Source: an uncultured Eubacteriales bacterium (lineage in GTDB: Bacteria > Bacillota > Clostridia > Christensenellales > Aristaeellaceae). From it: a DNA stretch of 55,894 bases. This document shows positions 8,447-16,721 of the stretch, in pieces. The position numbers and the translations under genes were made by a program. The notes below the pieces were generated by a model that ran no database searches, had not been told where the DNA came from, and saw nothing but the letters and a program-made list of their open reading frames with translations. Location: the NCBI GenBank assembly GCA_902793325.1, contig CADBCY010000022.1, positions 1-55,894 on the forward strand. Direction: 5' to 3'. How positions within the stretch are numbered: position 1 is the stretch's first letter; each line of letters starts with the position of its first letter.

Positions 8447-9942
8447 AGCGGGAAGTGCTCCGGCTGGAGCGCGTCGCCTACCGGGTGGACGGCGTCAACG
8501 TGCTCAACAACTTCTCCCTGCACGTCGCGCAGGGGGAGATCATGGGCCTGCAGCCGCTGGACAACGACGGCCTGGACGAGCTGTTGTACCTCATCCAGAA
8601 CAACCCGCCGCTGTACTACGGCTACGTGTACTTCATGGAGAACTGCGTCAACTCCTGGCGCGGCATGCGGCGGACCAAGAACAGGATCACCGTCATCGAC
8701 AGCGAGAGCTCGCTGGTGCAGGGCATGGACGTGGTCACCAACATCTTCGTGCTGCGCCCGGGCTTCCGGCAGGAGCTGATCCGCCGCGACCTGCTGGCGC
8801 GCCAGCTCACGCCCTTCCTGGAGGACATCGGCGTCGAGATCTCCCCCGCCACGCCCGTGGACCAGCTTTCCGCCTTCGAGCGCGTGGTGGTGGAGATCCT
8901 GCGGGCCGTGGTGGCGGGGCACCACCTGATCATCCTCAGGGAGATCGGCGCCGTGGTCAGCGAGGGCGACCTGGAGCAGTTGCACGGCATCATGCGCCAC
9001 TACGCGGAGCGCGGCTTTTCGTTTTTGTACATCAGCCCCCATTACGAGGAGATCCGGCAGGTGTGCACCCGCATGGCATTGATGCAGGGCGCGGCCATCC
9101 AGATGAACCGCAGCGAGCGGGACATCAGCCAGGGCATCAGCGTGATCTACTACAAGGATTACTACGACCACGTCACCCAGCGCATCCGCCGCCGGGAGTG
9201 GGCCGGCCCGCGCGAGGTGCTGTTCGAGGCGCGGGATATCAGCGGCGAGTACCTGGATCACTTCCACTTCTCGCTGTACCGGGGGGAGTGCCTGGTCATC
9301 CAGGACCTGGACATGGCCATCCACCAGGAGCTGACGGCCATACTGAGCGGCGACGCCCCCCAGCACCGCGCGACGCTGCTGCTCAACGGCCGCCGCATCC
9401 GGGGCTTCGGCTCCCGGGAGATCGCCTATGTGCGCGAGAATCCCGCCCGGACGATGATCTTCCCCGACATGAGCGCGCTGGACAACATCTGCATCGCGCT
9501 GGACGGCCGCGTGCCCTCCGTGTGGCGGCGGCAGGGCGTGCGCAAGACCGTGCGCGAGGAGTACGCGCGCCTGTTCGGCGACGACATCTTCGACAAGCGC
9601 ATCGACGAGCTCACCCAGGCCGAGCGCGTGCGGCTGGTCTACTGCCGCGTGATGCTCCAGCGGCCGCAGGTCGTGTTCCTCGCCCAGCCCTACAAGAACG
9701 CGGACGTGGAGCAGCGCTTCCAGATCTGCGGCTTGCAGGAGATGCTGCAGGCGCGCGGCATCTCCGTGGTGATCCTCGCGGTGAACATCGCCGACGGCCT
9801 CACCCTCGCGGACCGGCTGGTGCGCGTGGGCCTCAAGAACGGCCGCATGGAGACCCGCGAGTACCTGCAACAGGACTTCGCCTCCCTGCCCATGAACATC
9901 CCCTGGGTGGACGTGTTCAGCGGCATCCGGAACGAATCCTGA
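8443..9942 (+). CDS. Catalytically dead tandem ABC-ATPase homologue (RbsA-like pseudo-ATPase)
   Basis: 499 aa, aligning end to end with tandem sugar-importer ATPases (compare VLNNFSLHVAQGEIMGL with the ordinary ALDDVHFELEAGEVMAL encoded at 1387), but every catalytic motif is altered. In domain 1 the Walker A region (residues 36-44) reads LQPLDNDGL with no lysine, the signature is LSAFER, Walker B is LIILREIG with Arg166 in place of Asp, and the switch histidine region is ISPHYEE. In domain 2 Walker A is missing (283-296), the signature is LTQAERV, and Walker B reads FLAQP with Ala414 for Asp and Gln415 for the catalytic Glu. ATP hydrolysis is therefore very unlikely. It overlaps the kinase gene by four bases and no permease follows. 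I infer a structural or sensing adaptor between importer and kinase. Confidence 0.85.
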   Translation: MKREVLRLERVAYRVDGVNVLNNFSLHVAQGEIMGLQPLDNDGLDELLYLIQNNPPLYYGYVYFMENCVNSWRGMRRTKNRITVIDSESSLVQGMDVVTNIFVLRPGFRQELIRRDLLARQLTPFLEDIGVEISPATPVDQLSAFERVVVEILRAVVAGHHLIILREIGAVVSEGDLEQLHGIMRHYAERGFSFLYISPHYEEIRQVCTRMALMQGAAIQMNRSERDISQGISVIYYKDYYDHVTQRIRRREWAGPREVLFEARDISGEYLDHFHFSLYRGECLVIQDLDMAIHQELTAILSGDAPQHRATLLLNGRRIRGFGSREIAYVRENPARTMIFPDMSALDNICIALDGRVPSVWRRQGVRKTVREEYARLFGDDIFDKRIDELTQAERVRLVYCRVMLQRPQVVFLAQPYKNADVEQRFQICGLQEMLQARGISVVILAVNIADGLTLADRLVRVGLKNGRMETREYLQQDFASLPMNIPWVDVFSGIRNES

Positions 9943-10046
9943 AAGCGGCGGCGCGGCGAAGCGTGCCCATCCTGCAAATGCGCGCCGAAAAACGCCGAAA
10001 ATGCATGTTCCGCCGCCTCGGGATTCATTTCTGCCGCTTCTCCGTA

Positions 10047-10075
10047 TTGACGCATGTCCGAATTTGCTATATAAT
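10047..10075 (+). promoter_or_regulatory. Promoter of the NSS symporter gene
   Basis: TTGACG (10047-10052), 17-base spacer, perfect TATAAT (10070-10075). The 201-base gap after the pseudo-ABC gene shows no other clear element. Confidence 0.8.
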
Positions 10076-10143
10076 ACCCACGCAACCTCTTCTCAACCGG
10101 ACAATTACAGAAGGGGATACTCACACTCAAGGGGGAGATTCAT

Positions 10144-11481
10144 TTGAACGAAAGAGAACGACTCGGAAGCCGCCTCGGCTTCATCATGCTTTCCGCGGGC
10201 TGCGCCATCGGCTGCGGCAACGTCTGGAAGTTCCCGTGGATGTGCGGCCAGTATGGCGGCGGCGGATTCGTGGTGGTATACATCCTCTGCCTGCTGCTGC
10301 TGGGCCTGCCCGTCATGGTGATGGAGTTCGCCGCGGGCCGCGCGTCCCAGGCCAGCCCCGTGCACATGTTCGGCAAGCTCGAGCGGCGCCGCGGGACGTG
10401 GGACTTCTGGGGCTACATCTTCCTGCTGGGCAACATCGCGCTGATGGCCTTCTACACCGTGGTGACCGGCTGGATCTTCTACTACTTCTTCCGCTTCCTC
10501 ATCGGCTCCACCGATACGCTGGGCTTCGTGCCGATGATCACGAACCCCACGGTCAACGTGGTGTTCCTGCTGGTCACGGTGGTGGCGGCGTTCGTCATCC
10601 TCAGCTTCAACCTGCAGGGCGGCCTCGAGCGCGTGACCAAGTACATGATGTGCGCGCTGCTGGTGCTGATGCTGGTGCTGGCCGTGCACAGCATGCGCCT
10701 GCCCGGCGCGAAGGCGGGCCTGTCCTTCTACCTGGTGCCTGATTTCTCCAAGATCAACGGCTCCGTCGTCGTCGGCGCGATGAACCAGGCGTTCTTCACG
10801 CTCTCGCTCGGCATCGGCAGCATGGCGATCTTCGGCAGCTACATCGGCAAGGAGCGTTCGCTGATGGGCGAGGCCTCGCACGTGATCGTGCTGGACACCG
10901 CCGTGGCGATCATCGCGGGCCTGATCATGTTCCCCGCCTGCTTCTCCTACGGCGTGGAAGTGGACGCCGGCCCGAGCCTGCTGTTCAACACCATGGCCAC
11001 CGTGTTCAACAACATGGCCGGCGGCCGCTGGTGGGGCACGCTGTTCTTCCTGTTCATGGTGTTCGCCGCCATGTCCACGGTGCTCGCGGTGTGCGAGAAC
11101 ATCCTGGCGATGGTTCGCGAGCTGACCGGCTGGAGCCGCCCGAAGGGCAGCCTGATCTGCGGCATCGGCATCTTCCTGCTGGGCCTGACCACGGCGCTGG
11201 GCTACAGCGTGCTGCACTTCCAGCCCTTTGCGGAGGGCTCCGCGTGGCTGGACTTCTGGGACTTCATCGTCTCCACCAACGCGCTGCCGCTGGGTTCGCT
11301 GGCGTTTGCGCTGTTCTGCTGCAACCGCTTCGGCTGGGGCTGGGACGCCTTCCTGGCCGAGGCGAACACGGGCAAGGGCCTGAAGGTCAAGCCCTGGATG
11401 AAGCCGCTGTTCCGCTGGTTCGTGCCCGTGGCGGTGCTCTTCATCTACATCTACGGCCTGGCAACCTTCAGCTGGCGCTGA
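10144..11481 (+). CDS. Sodium:neurotransmitter-type symporter (NSS/SNF family)
   Basis: 445 aa, normal for bacterial NSS transporters of the LeuT fold, with about 11-12 hydrophobic segments. The first-helix signature is clear (GFIMLSAGCAIGCGNVWKFP, then YGGGGFVVVY), where the unwound helix 1 binds sodium and substrate. NSS proteins take up amino acids or similar small molecules with sodium; the substrate cannot be read from sequence. Translation starts at TTG 10144, with GGGGGAG at 10131-10137 at ideal spacing. The gene has its own promoter and a strong terminator, so it is monocistronic. An AGCS amino-acid symporter lies 9 kb away, suggesting active sodium-coupled amino-acid uptake. Confidence 0.92.
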   Translation: MNERERLGSRLGFIMLSAGCAIGCGNVWKFPWMCGQYGGGGFVVVYILCLLLLGLPVMVMEFAAGRASQASPVHMFGKLERRRGTWDFWGYIFLLGNIALMAFYTVVTGWIFYYFFRFLIGSTDTLGFVPMITNPTVNVVFLLVTVVAAFVILSFNLQGGLERVTKYMMCALLVLMLVLAVHSMRLPGAKAGLSFYLVPDFSKINGSVVVGAMNQAFFTLSLGIGSMAIFGSYIGKERSLMGEASHVIVLDTAVAIIAGLIMFPACFSYGVEVDAGPSLLFNTMATVFNNMAGGRWWGTLFFLFMVFAAMSTVLAVCENILAMVRELTGWSRPKGSLICGIGIFLLGLTTALGYSVLHFQPFAEGSAWLDFWDFIVSTNALPLGSLAFALFCCNRFGWGWDAFLAEANTGKGLKVKPWMKPLFRWFVPVAVLFIYIYGLATFSWR

Positions 11482-11496
11482 CGGACGCCCCCCGGA

Positions 11497-11541
11497 AACA
11501 AACCCTGCCCCGGTCGCAAGGACCGGGGCAGGGCTTGTTTT
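11497..11541. terminator. Bidirectional terminator between convergent genes
   Basis: A long stem (AACAAACCCTGCCCCGGTC with its complement, 11497-11515 and 11521-11540) around a short loop, with A-rich and T-rich outer ends. It serves the symporter on the plus strand and the DUF362 gene on the minus strand. Confidence 0.85.
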
Positions 11542-11549
11542 GCGCGGCG

Positions 11550-12677
11550 TTACTTGATCGTGACGAGCTCGTAGTCCCGCGTGCCCAGGCCGATCTTCTC
11601 GCCGTGGGCCAGCGTCTCCTTCCAGCGCACGTTGGGGTTGTTGTCCCGGAAGTGATCGTGGTGACAGTGCCAGTCCGGGCGGGCGAGGTTGTCCCCGAGC
11701 TGGCTGTTGCGCACCGGCGTCGCCTGCTGGCACAGATCGACGCAGGCCTGGTCCAGGGCCACGGGATCGAACGAAGCCAGCATACCGATGTTGGGCAGTA
11801 TGGGCGCGTCGTTCTCGTCGTGGCAGTCGCAGTTGGGCGACACGTCCATGATCAGGCTGATGTGGAACGCCGGCCGCCCGGCGCAGATCGCCGCGGTGTA
11901 CTCGGCCATCTTGCAGCACAGCAGCTCGGTGGCGCTGCCGTTGACGTTGCTGATGGCGTCGAAGGCACAGGCGCCGATGCACCGGCCGCAGCCCTTGCAC
12001 AGGTTGGGGTCGATGTACGCCTTCCTGTCCTCGCCGTAGGAGATGGCGTCGCTGCCGCACTCCCGGGCGCAGCGCCCGCAGCCGCGGCACTCGTCCGGGT
12101 CCACCCGGGGCTCGCCGTCGTTGTGCTGGTGCATCTTGCCCGCGCGGCTGCCGCCGCCCATGCCGATGTTCTTGATCGCGCCGCCGAAGCCGGTCATCTC
12201 ATGGCCCTTGAAGTGCGTCAGCGAGATCAGCACGTCCGCGTCCATCAGCGCGCGGCCCACCAGCGCGGTCTTGCAGTATTCGCCGTTCGGCACGGGCACC
12301 TCGATGTCGTCGGTGCCCCGCAGGCCGTCGGCGATGATCACGTGGCAGCCGGTGGTAACGGAATTGAAGCCGTTCAGCTCCGCGTTTGTGAGGTGGTCGA
12401 TGGCGTTCTTGCGGCTGCCGGGGTAGAGCGTGTTGCAGTCGGTGAGGAAGGGCTTTCCGCCCAGCTCGCGCACCAGGTCCGCCACCGCCTTCACGTAGTT
12501 GGGCCGCAGGTAGGAGAAGTTGCCCAACTCGCCGAAGTGCATCTTGATGGCGACGAACTTGCCCTCGAAGTCGATCTCCCCGATGCCCGCCCGGCGCAGC
12601 AGCTTCTGCAGCTTGACGCCCTGGTTGACGCCGACGTGGGTGCGGAAATCCGTAAAGTAAACCTTTGCCTTGCCCAT
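11550..12677 (-). CDS. DUF362 protein with two 4Fe-4S ferredoxin motifs
   Basis: 375 aa. The N-terminal two thirds are a DUF362 domain (KVYFTDFRTHVG, VAIKMHFGELGN, LTDCNTLYPGSRKNAIDHL, THFKGHEMTGFGGAIKNIGM). A bacterial ferredoxin insert follows, with two clusters of the CxxCxxCxxxC type: CRGCGRCARECGSDAI and CKGCGRCIGACAFDAI. DUF362 proteins are common in anaerobic Clostridia and are thought to be iron-sulfur redox or maturation proteins; the reaction is unknown. ATG 12677 is chosen because AAGGAGG precedes it at good spacing. The gene stands alone and converges on the NSS symporter gene. Confidence 0.85.
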   Translation of the reverse strand: MGKAKVYFTDFRTHVGVNQGVKLQKLLRRAGIGEIDFEGKFVAIKMHFGELGNFSYLRPNYVKAVADLVRELGGKPFLTDCNTLYPGSRKNAIDHLTNAELNGFNSVTTGCHVIIADGLRGTDDIEVPVPNGEYCKTALVGRALMDADVLISLTHFKGHEMTGFGGAIKNIGMGGGSRAGKMHQHNDGEPRVDPDECRGCGRCARECGSDAISYGEDRKAYIDPNLCKGCGRCIGACAFDAISNVNGSATELLCCKMAEYTAAICAGRPAFHISLIMDVSPNCDCHDENDAPILPNIGMLASFDPVALDQACVDLCQQATPVRNSQLGDNLARPDWHCHHDHFRDNNPNVRWKETLAHGEKIGLGTRDYELVTIK

Positions 12678-12865
12678 GGTTGAGCCTCCTTCGCAGTCGT
12701 GTGGGCGGACGCGCGATCCCGTGAGCGCTGCGGTCCCCACGCTTCCATTAAACCCTAAATCGCGCATGAAGTCAATACCCCGGCGAAAAATCATTGAAAG
12801 CCCGTCTGCGACATCGGGAATGCCCCCGCCGGCGCATGTTTTCGCGGGAAATGTCCGCCCGGGGG

Positions 12866-12896
12866 TTGACAGGGTGCCCTTCCCCCATGCTATAAT
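12866..12896 (+). promoter_or_regulatory. Promoter of the GH51 gene
   Basis: Perfect TTGACA (12866-12871) and TATAAT (12891-12896), but with a long 19-base spacer, which normally weakens basal activity and suits regulation. The 296-base intergenic region also carries the start of the divergent DUF362 gene; no clear minus-strand promoter was found. Confidence 0.65.
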
Positions 12897-12973
12897 CCGG
12901 CCAGGAGCCCCTCGCGCGCGCCGCGGCACGCCGTCCGTCCGGATCCAATACGCCACACGGAGGAGAATGACCC

Positions 12974-14485
12974 ATGAAGCAAGCAAGAATGACCCTCGAC
13001 CGGGACTACGTCGTCGGGCGCATCGACCCGCGCCTCTACGGCTCGTTCATCGAGCACCTGGGCCGCGCCGTGTACGGCGGCATCTACGAGCCCGGCCACC
13101 CCGAGGCCGACGAGCAGGGCTTCCGCCGGGACGTGCTGGCGCTGGTGCGGAACCTGGGCGTGCCGGTGGTGCGCTACCCCGGCGGCAACTTCGTCTCCGG
13201 CTTTCACTGGGAGGATTCCGTCGGGCCCGTGGATCAGCGCCCGAAGCGCCTCGACCTGGCCTGGTTCACCACCGAGTCGAACGCGGTGGGCCTGCACGAG
13301 TTCGCGGACTGGGCCGGGAAGGCGAACAGCCAGGTGATGTACGCCGTCAACCTGGGCACGCGCGGCCCGGAAAACGCCCGCGACGTCGTGGAATACGCCA
13401 ACCACCGGGGCGGCAGCAGGCTCTCCGACATGCGCATCGCCAACGGCAGGAAGGACCCGCTGGACATCAAGCTGTGGTGCCTGGGCAACGAAATGGACGG
13501 CCCCTGGCAGATGGGCCAGAAGACCGCCGCGGAATACGGCCGCGTGGCCAACGAGGCCGCCAAGATGATGAAGTGGGTGGACCCGTCCATCGAGCTGGTG
13601 GCCTGCGGCTCCTCCGGCTCCGGCATGCCCACCTTCGGGGACTGGGAGCTGAAGATGCTGGACGAGTGCTACGACAACATCGACTACGTGTCCCTGCACC
13701 GCTACTACGGCAATCAGGACGGCAACACCCCGTCCTTCCTGGCCCGCAGCATGGACCTGGACGACTTCATCCACACCGTGGTGTCCATCTGCGACGCGGT
13801 GAAGGGCAAGAAGCACTCGAAGAAGACGGTGAACCTGTCCTTCGACGAGTGGAACGTGTGGTACCATTCCAACGAGCAGGACAAGGAGATCTGGAAGCGG
13901 GAAAAGTGGGGCCCGGCGCTGCCGCTGCTGGAGGACGTGTACAACTTCGAGGACGCGCTGCTGGTGGGCAGCATGCTGATCACGTTCCTGCGCAACGCCG
14001 ACCGGGTGAAGATCGCGTGCCTCGCGCAGCTGGTGAACGTCATCGCGCCGATCATGACGCGCAACGGCGGGGGCTGCTGGGCGCAGACCATCTACTGGCC
14101 GTTCCTGCACGCCTCGAAATACGGCCGCGGCACGGCGCTGCGGGCGCTGGTGGACACGCCGGTGTACGACTGCGCGGACTACGAGGCCGTGCCGGTGATC
14201 GACGCCACCGCGACGATGGACGACGAGGGCGGCGTGACGGTGTTCTGCGTGAACCGCGACCTGGCCGAAGACTACGCGCTCGGCATCGACCTGCGGGCGT
14301 TCGGCGGGATGAAGCTAACGGAGCACGTGCTGCTGCACCACGACGACGTGAAGGCCGTGAACACCGAGGACGCCCCGATGAACGTCGCCCCCGCCGCCGG
14401 CCCCGGCGGCACGGTGGACGGCGGCAGGGCCGAAATCAGGATCCCCGCCCTGAGCTGGAACGTCCTCCGCTTCGAAAAGGCGTGA
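12974..14485 (+). CDS. abfA: Alpha-L-arabinofuranosidase, GH51
   Basis: 503 aa, typical of intracellular bacterial GH51 enzymes, with no signal peptide. The (beta/alpha)8 catalytic domain has acid/base Glu173 in LWCLGNEMDGPW and nucleophile Glu292 in LSFDEWNVWY. The substrate segment VVRYPGGNFVSGFHWEDSVGP is typical, and a C-terminal beta domain follows. It removes arabinofuranosyl side groups from arabino-oligosaccharides taken into the cell. The start has AGGAG at 12961. It has its own promoter and terminator and no importer beside it, so it may act on sugars delivered by other loci. Confidence 0.92.
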   Translation: MKQARMTLDRDYVVGRIDPRLYGSFIEHLGRAVYGGIYEPGHPEADEQGFRRDVLALVRNLGVPVVRYPGGNFVSGFHWEDSVGPVDQRPKRLDLAWFTTESNAVGLHEFADWAGKANSQVMYAVNLGTRGPENARDVVEYANHRGGSRLSDMRIANGRKDPLDIKLWCLGNEMDGPWQMGQKTAAEYGRVANEAAKMMKWVDPSIELVACGSSGSGMPTFGDWELKMLDECYDNIDYVSLHRYYGNQDGNTPSFLARSMDLDDFIHTVVSICDAVKGKKHSKKTVNLSFDEWNVWYHSNEQDKEIWKREKWGPALPLLEDVYNFEDALLVGSMLITFLRNADRVKIACLAQLVNVIAPIMTRNGGGCWAQTIYWPFLHASKYGRGTALRALVDTPVYDCADYEAVPVIDATATMDDEGGVTVFCVNRDLAEDYALGIDLRAFGGMKLTEHVLLHHDDVKAVNTEDAPMNVAPAAGPGGTVDGGRAEIRIPALSWNVLRFEKA

Positions 14486-14499
14486 TCCCCTCCCTCAAA

Positions 14500-14543
14500 G
14501 CAAGCGCCGGCCTCCGCCCGAACGGGCGGAGGCCGGCGCTTGC
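14500..14543. terminator. Bidirectional terminator between GH51 and NAT genes
   Basis: A 21-bp inverted repeat (arms 14500-14520 and 14523-14543) 14 bases after the GH51 stop, lying between convergent genes. Confidence 0.75.
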
Positions 14544-14597
14544 GGTCTTTCAGGAAATCTCCGCGGTTGCGGCCTCTATCGACGCTCTGAATGCTGT

Positions 14598-15422
14598 TCA
14601 GTGTGCGAGCCGCTCAAAGGGCACGGGCGCGGGGTCCAGCCCGGCGATGCCGAAGCGCTCCGCCAGGATGGTGCGGAACTGCGCGTCGTCCGCGATCTTC
14701 GTCGTGACGCTCTCCGTCCCCTCGCGGCAGGTGAATTCGTCCCCGGTGACGGACAGCGAGCCGCGCTCCGTCCGAAGGTTCAACAGCACGCGGAACACGA
14801 ATATCGACTCCGGGTCCGTCGCGCCCTTCAGGTTGGCCGCCAGGAACTCCTGCGGCAACTGGGGGAAGGTGTTGAACTGCATCAGCTTCTCCCGCGCGCC
14901 CGCGGAGGTGGTGCGGGACAGGGTCCACCAGTACTCGTCCCAGCGCTCCACGTGGAAGCGCTCGCCCCGCACGTCCGCGCTGTAGCCGTCCTCCAGCGGC
15001 AGCGCGCCCGCGGGCATGGGCCCGCCGTAGCCCACGTCGCAGTACCACAGCCGCCCGCCCAGCGCCACCACGATGCCGCGGTGGGTGCAGGGCGGCAGGA
15101 AGTCGCGCCCGCGGATGATCCGGCAGAACACCGACCGCGCGTCGTAGCCCAGGTCCAGCAGCAGCCGGGTGAACAGCCCGTTCAGCTCATAGCAGTAACC
15201 GCCCCGGCGGCGCGTCACCACCTTGTCGTAGAGGGCGGGAATGTCCAGCGCCACGGGCCTGCGCAGGTAGCTGCTGTCCAGGTCCTCGAAGGGCACGTGC
15301 GTGTGATGCCGCCAGATGAGCTCGTCCAGCCCGTCCAGATCGGCCCTGCCGAACGACCGCAGGCCGATGCGCTCCAGGTAGCCGGAGACATCCGGGACGG
15401 ATCGGTTCATATCCTCGTACAC
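14598..15422 (-). CDS. Arylamine N-acetyltransferase (NAT)
   Basis: 274 aa, the standard NAT length. The catalytic triad is visible: Cys77 in RRRGGYCYELN, His114 in CTHRG and Asp129 in WYCDVGYGGP. NAT moves acetyl from acetyl-CoA to arylamines, hydrazines or hydroxylamines; its natural role in Clostridia is not settled. GTG 15422 is chosen because GGGAGGGG lies six bases before it; the ATG four codons later has a poor ribosome site. It lies 13 bases downstream of a diguanylate cyclase gene on the same strand, so the two are probably co-transcribed. Confidence 0.9.
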   Translation of the reverse strand: MYEDMNRSVPDVSGYLERIGLRSFGRADLDGLDELIWRHHTHVPFEDLDSSYLRRPVALDIPALYDKVVTRRRGGYCYELNGLFTRLLLDLGYDARSVFCRIIRGRDFLPPCTHRGIVVALGGRLWYCDVGYGGPMPAGALPLEDGYSADVRGERFHVERWDEYWWTLSRTTSAGAREKLMQFNTFPQLPQEFLAANLKGATDPESIFVFRVLLNLRTERGSLSVTGDEFTCREGTESVTTKIADDAQFRTILAERFGIAGLDPAPVPFERLAH

Positions 15423-15435
15423 GGTATTCCCCTCC

Positions 15436-16509
15436 CTATGCGTCCAGCACGCGCTGCCTGCGGTCGTGGCCGCTCTGTTCGTAGTAGCGCTTCTTCTCCC
15501 GGTACATGTTGCGCTCGGCGTTCTTGACCAGCCCGTCCACGTCCAGCGCCGCCTTTTCCTGGCGCGATACGCCCACGGACACGCTGTAGCCCATCGCCGC
15601 CACGTCGCGCAGGACGGCCCCGATGCGCTCCCGCGTCCCGGTCAACGGCACATCCGTCGAGAAGACCACGAATTCGTCGCCGCCGATGCGGAAGGTGTCC
15701 GCTGCGCCGAAGGCGTCGCTGACGGCCCGCGCCACGGTCTGCAGCATCACATCGCCCGCCTCGTGGCCCTGGGTGTCGTTCAGCTCATGCAGGCCGTTGA
15801 CGTCCACGAACACGCAGGTCAGGCTCTCCCGGCAGCGCTCCGCGTAGCCGCCGCGGCCCGTCTCAAAGCTGTTGCGGTTGCGCACGCCCGTCAGGAGGTC
15901 CGTCTCGCTCAACTGGCGGGTCTTGCGCTTCTCCTGGATCAACTGGAACTTCACGCGCATCTGGTACACCGACAGCAGCAGCGAGATGCTCCCGAAGAAC
16001 AGGCTGTTCCACAGGTCCATCAGCGCGGCGGGCGCGGCCTTGATGCGCGCCGCCAGCACAAAGTACACGACCTCCACCGCCAGGGTGAGCAGGATCATGT
16101 ACACCGGCCGGTAGAAGAACAGCGCCGGCATCACCAGCAGGAACGCCACCGCCGCCGTGGCCGCGGCGTCCGGGTGCAGCAGCGAGATGGCGAAGGCGTA
16201 GCCGTACAGGCTCAGGATGTAACACACGGCCAGCAGCGTCGACAGCCGCTTCCGCCGGGGCAGCACCAGCCGCGCGCACAGGTAGAACAGCACGTTGAGG
16301 ACCACCATGGTCGCGTATACTGGGCGGTTGACCGTCAGCTTCCCGCCCGCGAGGATGGCCGTCAGCAGGCACACGGCGAACAGCACGGCGGTCATGCTGG
16401 AATACATGACCATGTACCGGCCGTTCTGCTCCCGCGCCTCGGGCAGCAGCGGCTCGAACTCCCGCTTCTCCAGCCCCGCATACAGCATTGTCTTTTGGAA
16501 TTTGTTCAT
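15436..16509 (-). CDS. Membrane diguanylate cyclase
   Basis: 357 aa. Residues about 35-185 hold five to six membrane helices, with no recognised sensor domain. The C-terminal GGDEF domain starts with LSETDLLTGVRNRNSFE and has an intact active site, FRIGGDEFVVFS. The inhibitory RxxD site that usually lies five residues before GGDEF is absent (FGAA at that place), so product feedback is not expected. It makes cyclic di-GMP from two GTP. The gene is first in a two-gene unit with NAT and divergent from the REC-PAS-GGDEF gene. Confidence 0.9.
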   Translation of the reverse strand: MNKFQKTMLYAGLEKREFEPLLPEAREQNGRYMVMYSSMTAVLFAVCLLTAILAGGKLTVNRPVYATMVVLNVLFYLCARLVLPRRKRLSTLLAVCYILSLYGYAFAISLLHPDAAATAAVAFLLVMPALFFYRPVYMILLTLAVEVVYFVLAARIKAAPAALMDLWNSLFFGSISLLLSVYQMRVKFQLIQEKRKTRQLSETDLLTGVRNRNSFETGRGGYAERCRESLTCVFVDVNGLHELNDTQGHEAGDVMLQTVARAVSDAFGAADTFRIGGDEFVVFSTDVPLTGTRERIGAVLRDVAAMGYSVSVGVSRQEKAALDVDGLVKNAERNMYREKKRYYEQSGHDRRQRVLDA

Positions 16510-16580
16510 GGCGATATCCTCACGGCGTCGCGCGGGCGCGAAACCGCCTCTGTATCCTTTTAATATGTGAAGTCTGTGTC

Positions 16581-16609
16581 ATTTTACCACAAATTCGCCT
16601 CGTTTTCAA
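16581..16609 (-). promoter_or_regulatory. Promoter of the membrane cyclase / NAT unit
   Basis: Read on the minus strand: TTGAAA (16604-16609), 17-base spacer, TAAAAT (16581-16586). Confidence 0.7.
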
Positions 16610-16649
16610 GGGAATGAGCGCCAATTGCGGCATTTCCGTGCGGCAAGTG

Positions 16650-16678
16650 TTGCCATGCTCGTCCGTTTGTGTTATAAT
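16650..16678 (+). promoter_or_regulatory. Promoter of the REC-PAS-GGDEF / EAL unit
   Basis: TTGCCA (16650-16655), 17-base spacer, perfect TATAAT (16673-16678). It is divergent from the promoter at 16581-16609, with about 40 bases between the two -35 boxes. Confidence 0.8.
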
Positions 16679-16721
16679 TTAGTTGTGGTATTCTATTTTT
16701 AATGAAACGGAAGTCATCGCC

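Noticed and set aside
8443-9942. Reading the 499-aa protein as a working second sugar-importer ATPase
   Set aside because: Neither half has a Walker A lysine, both signatures are changed and both Walker B motifs have lost the Asp.
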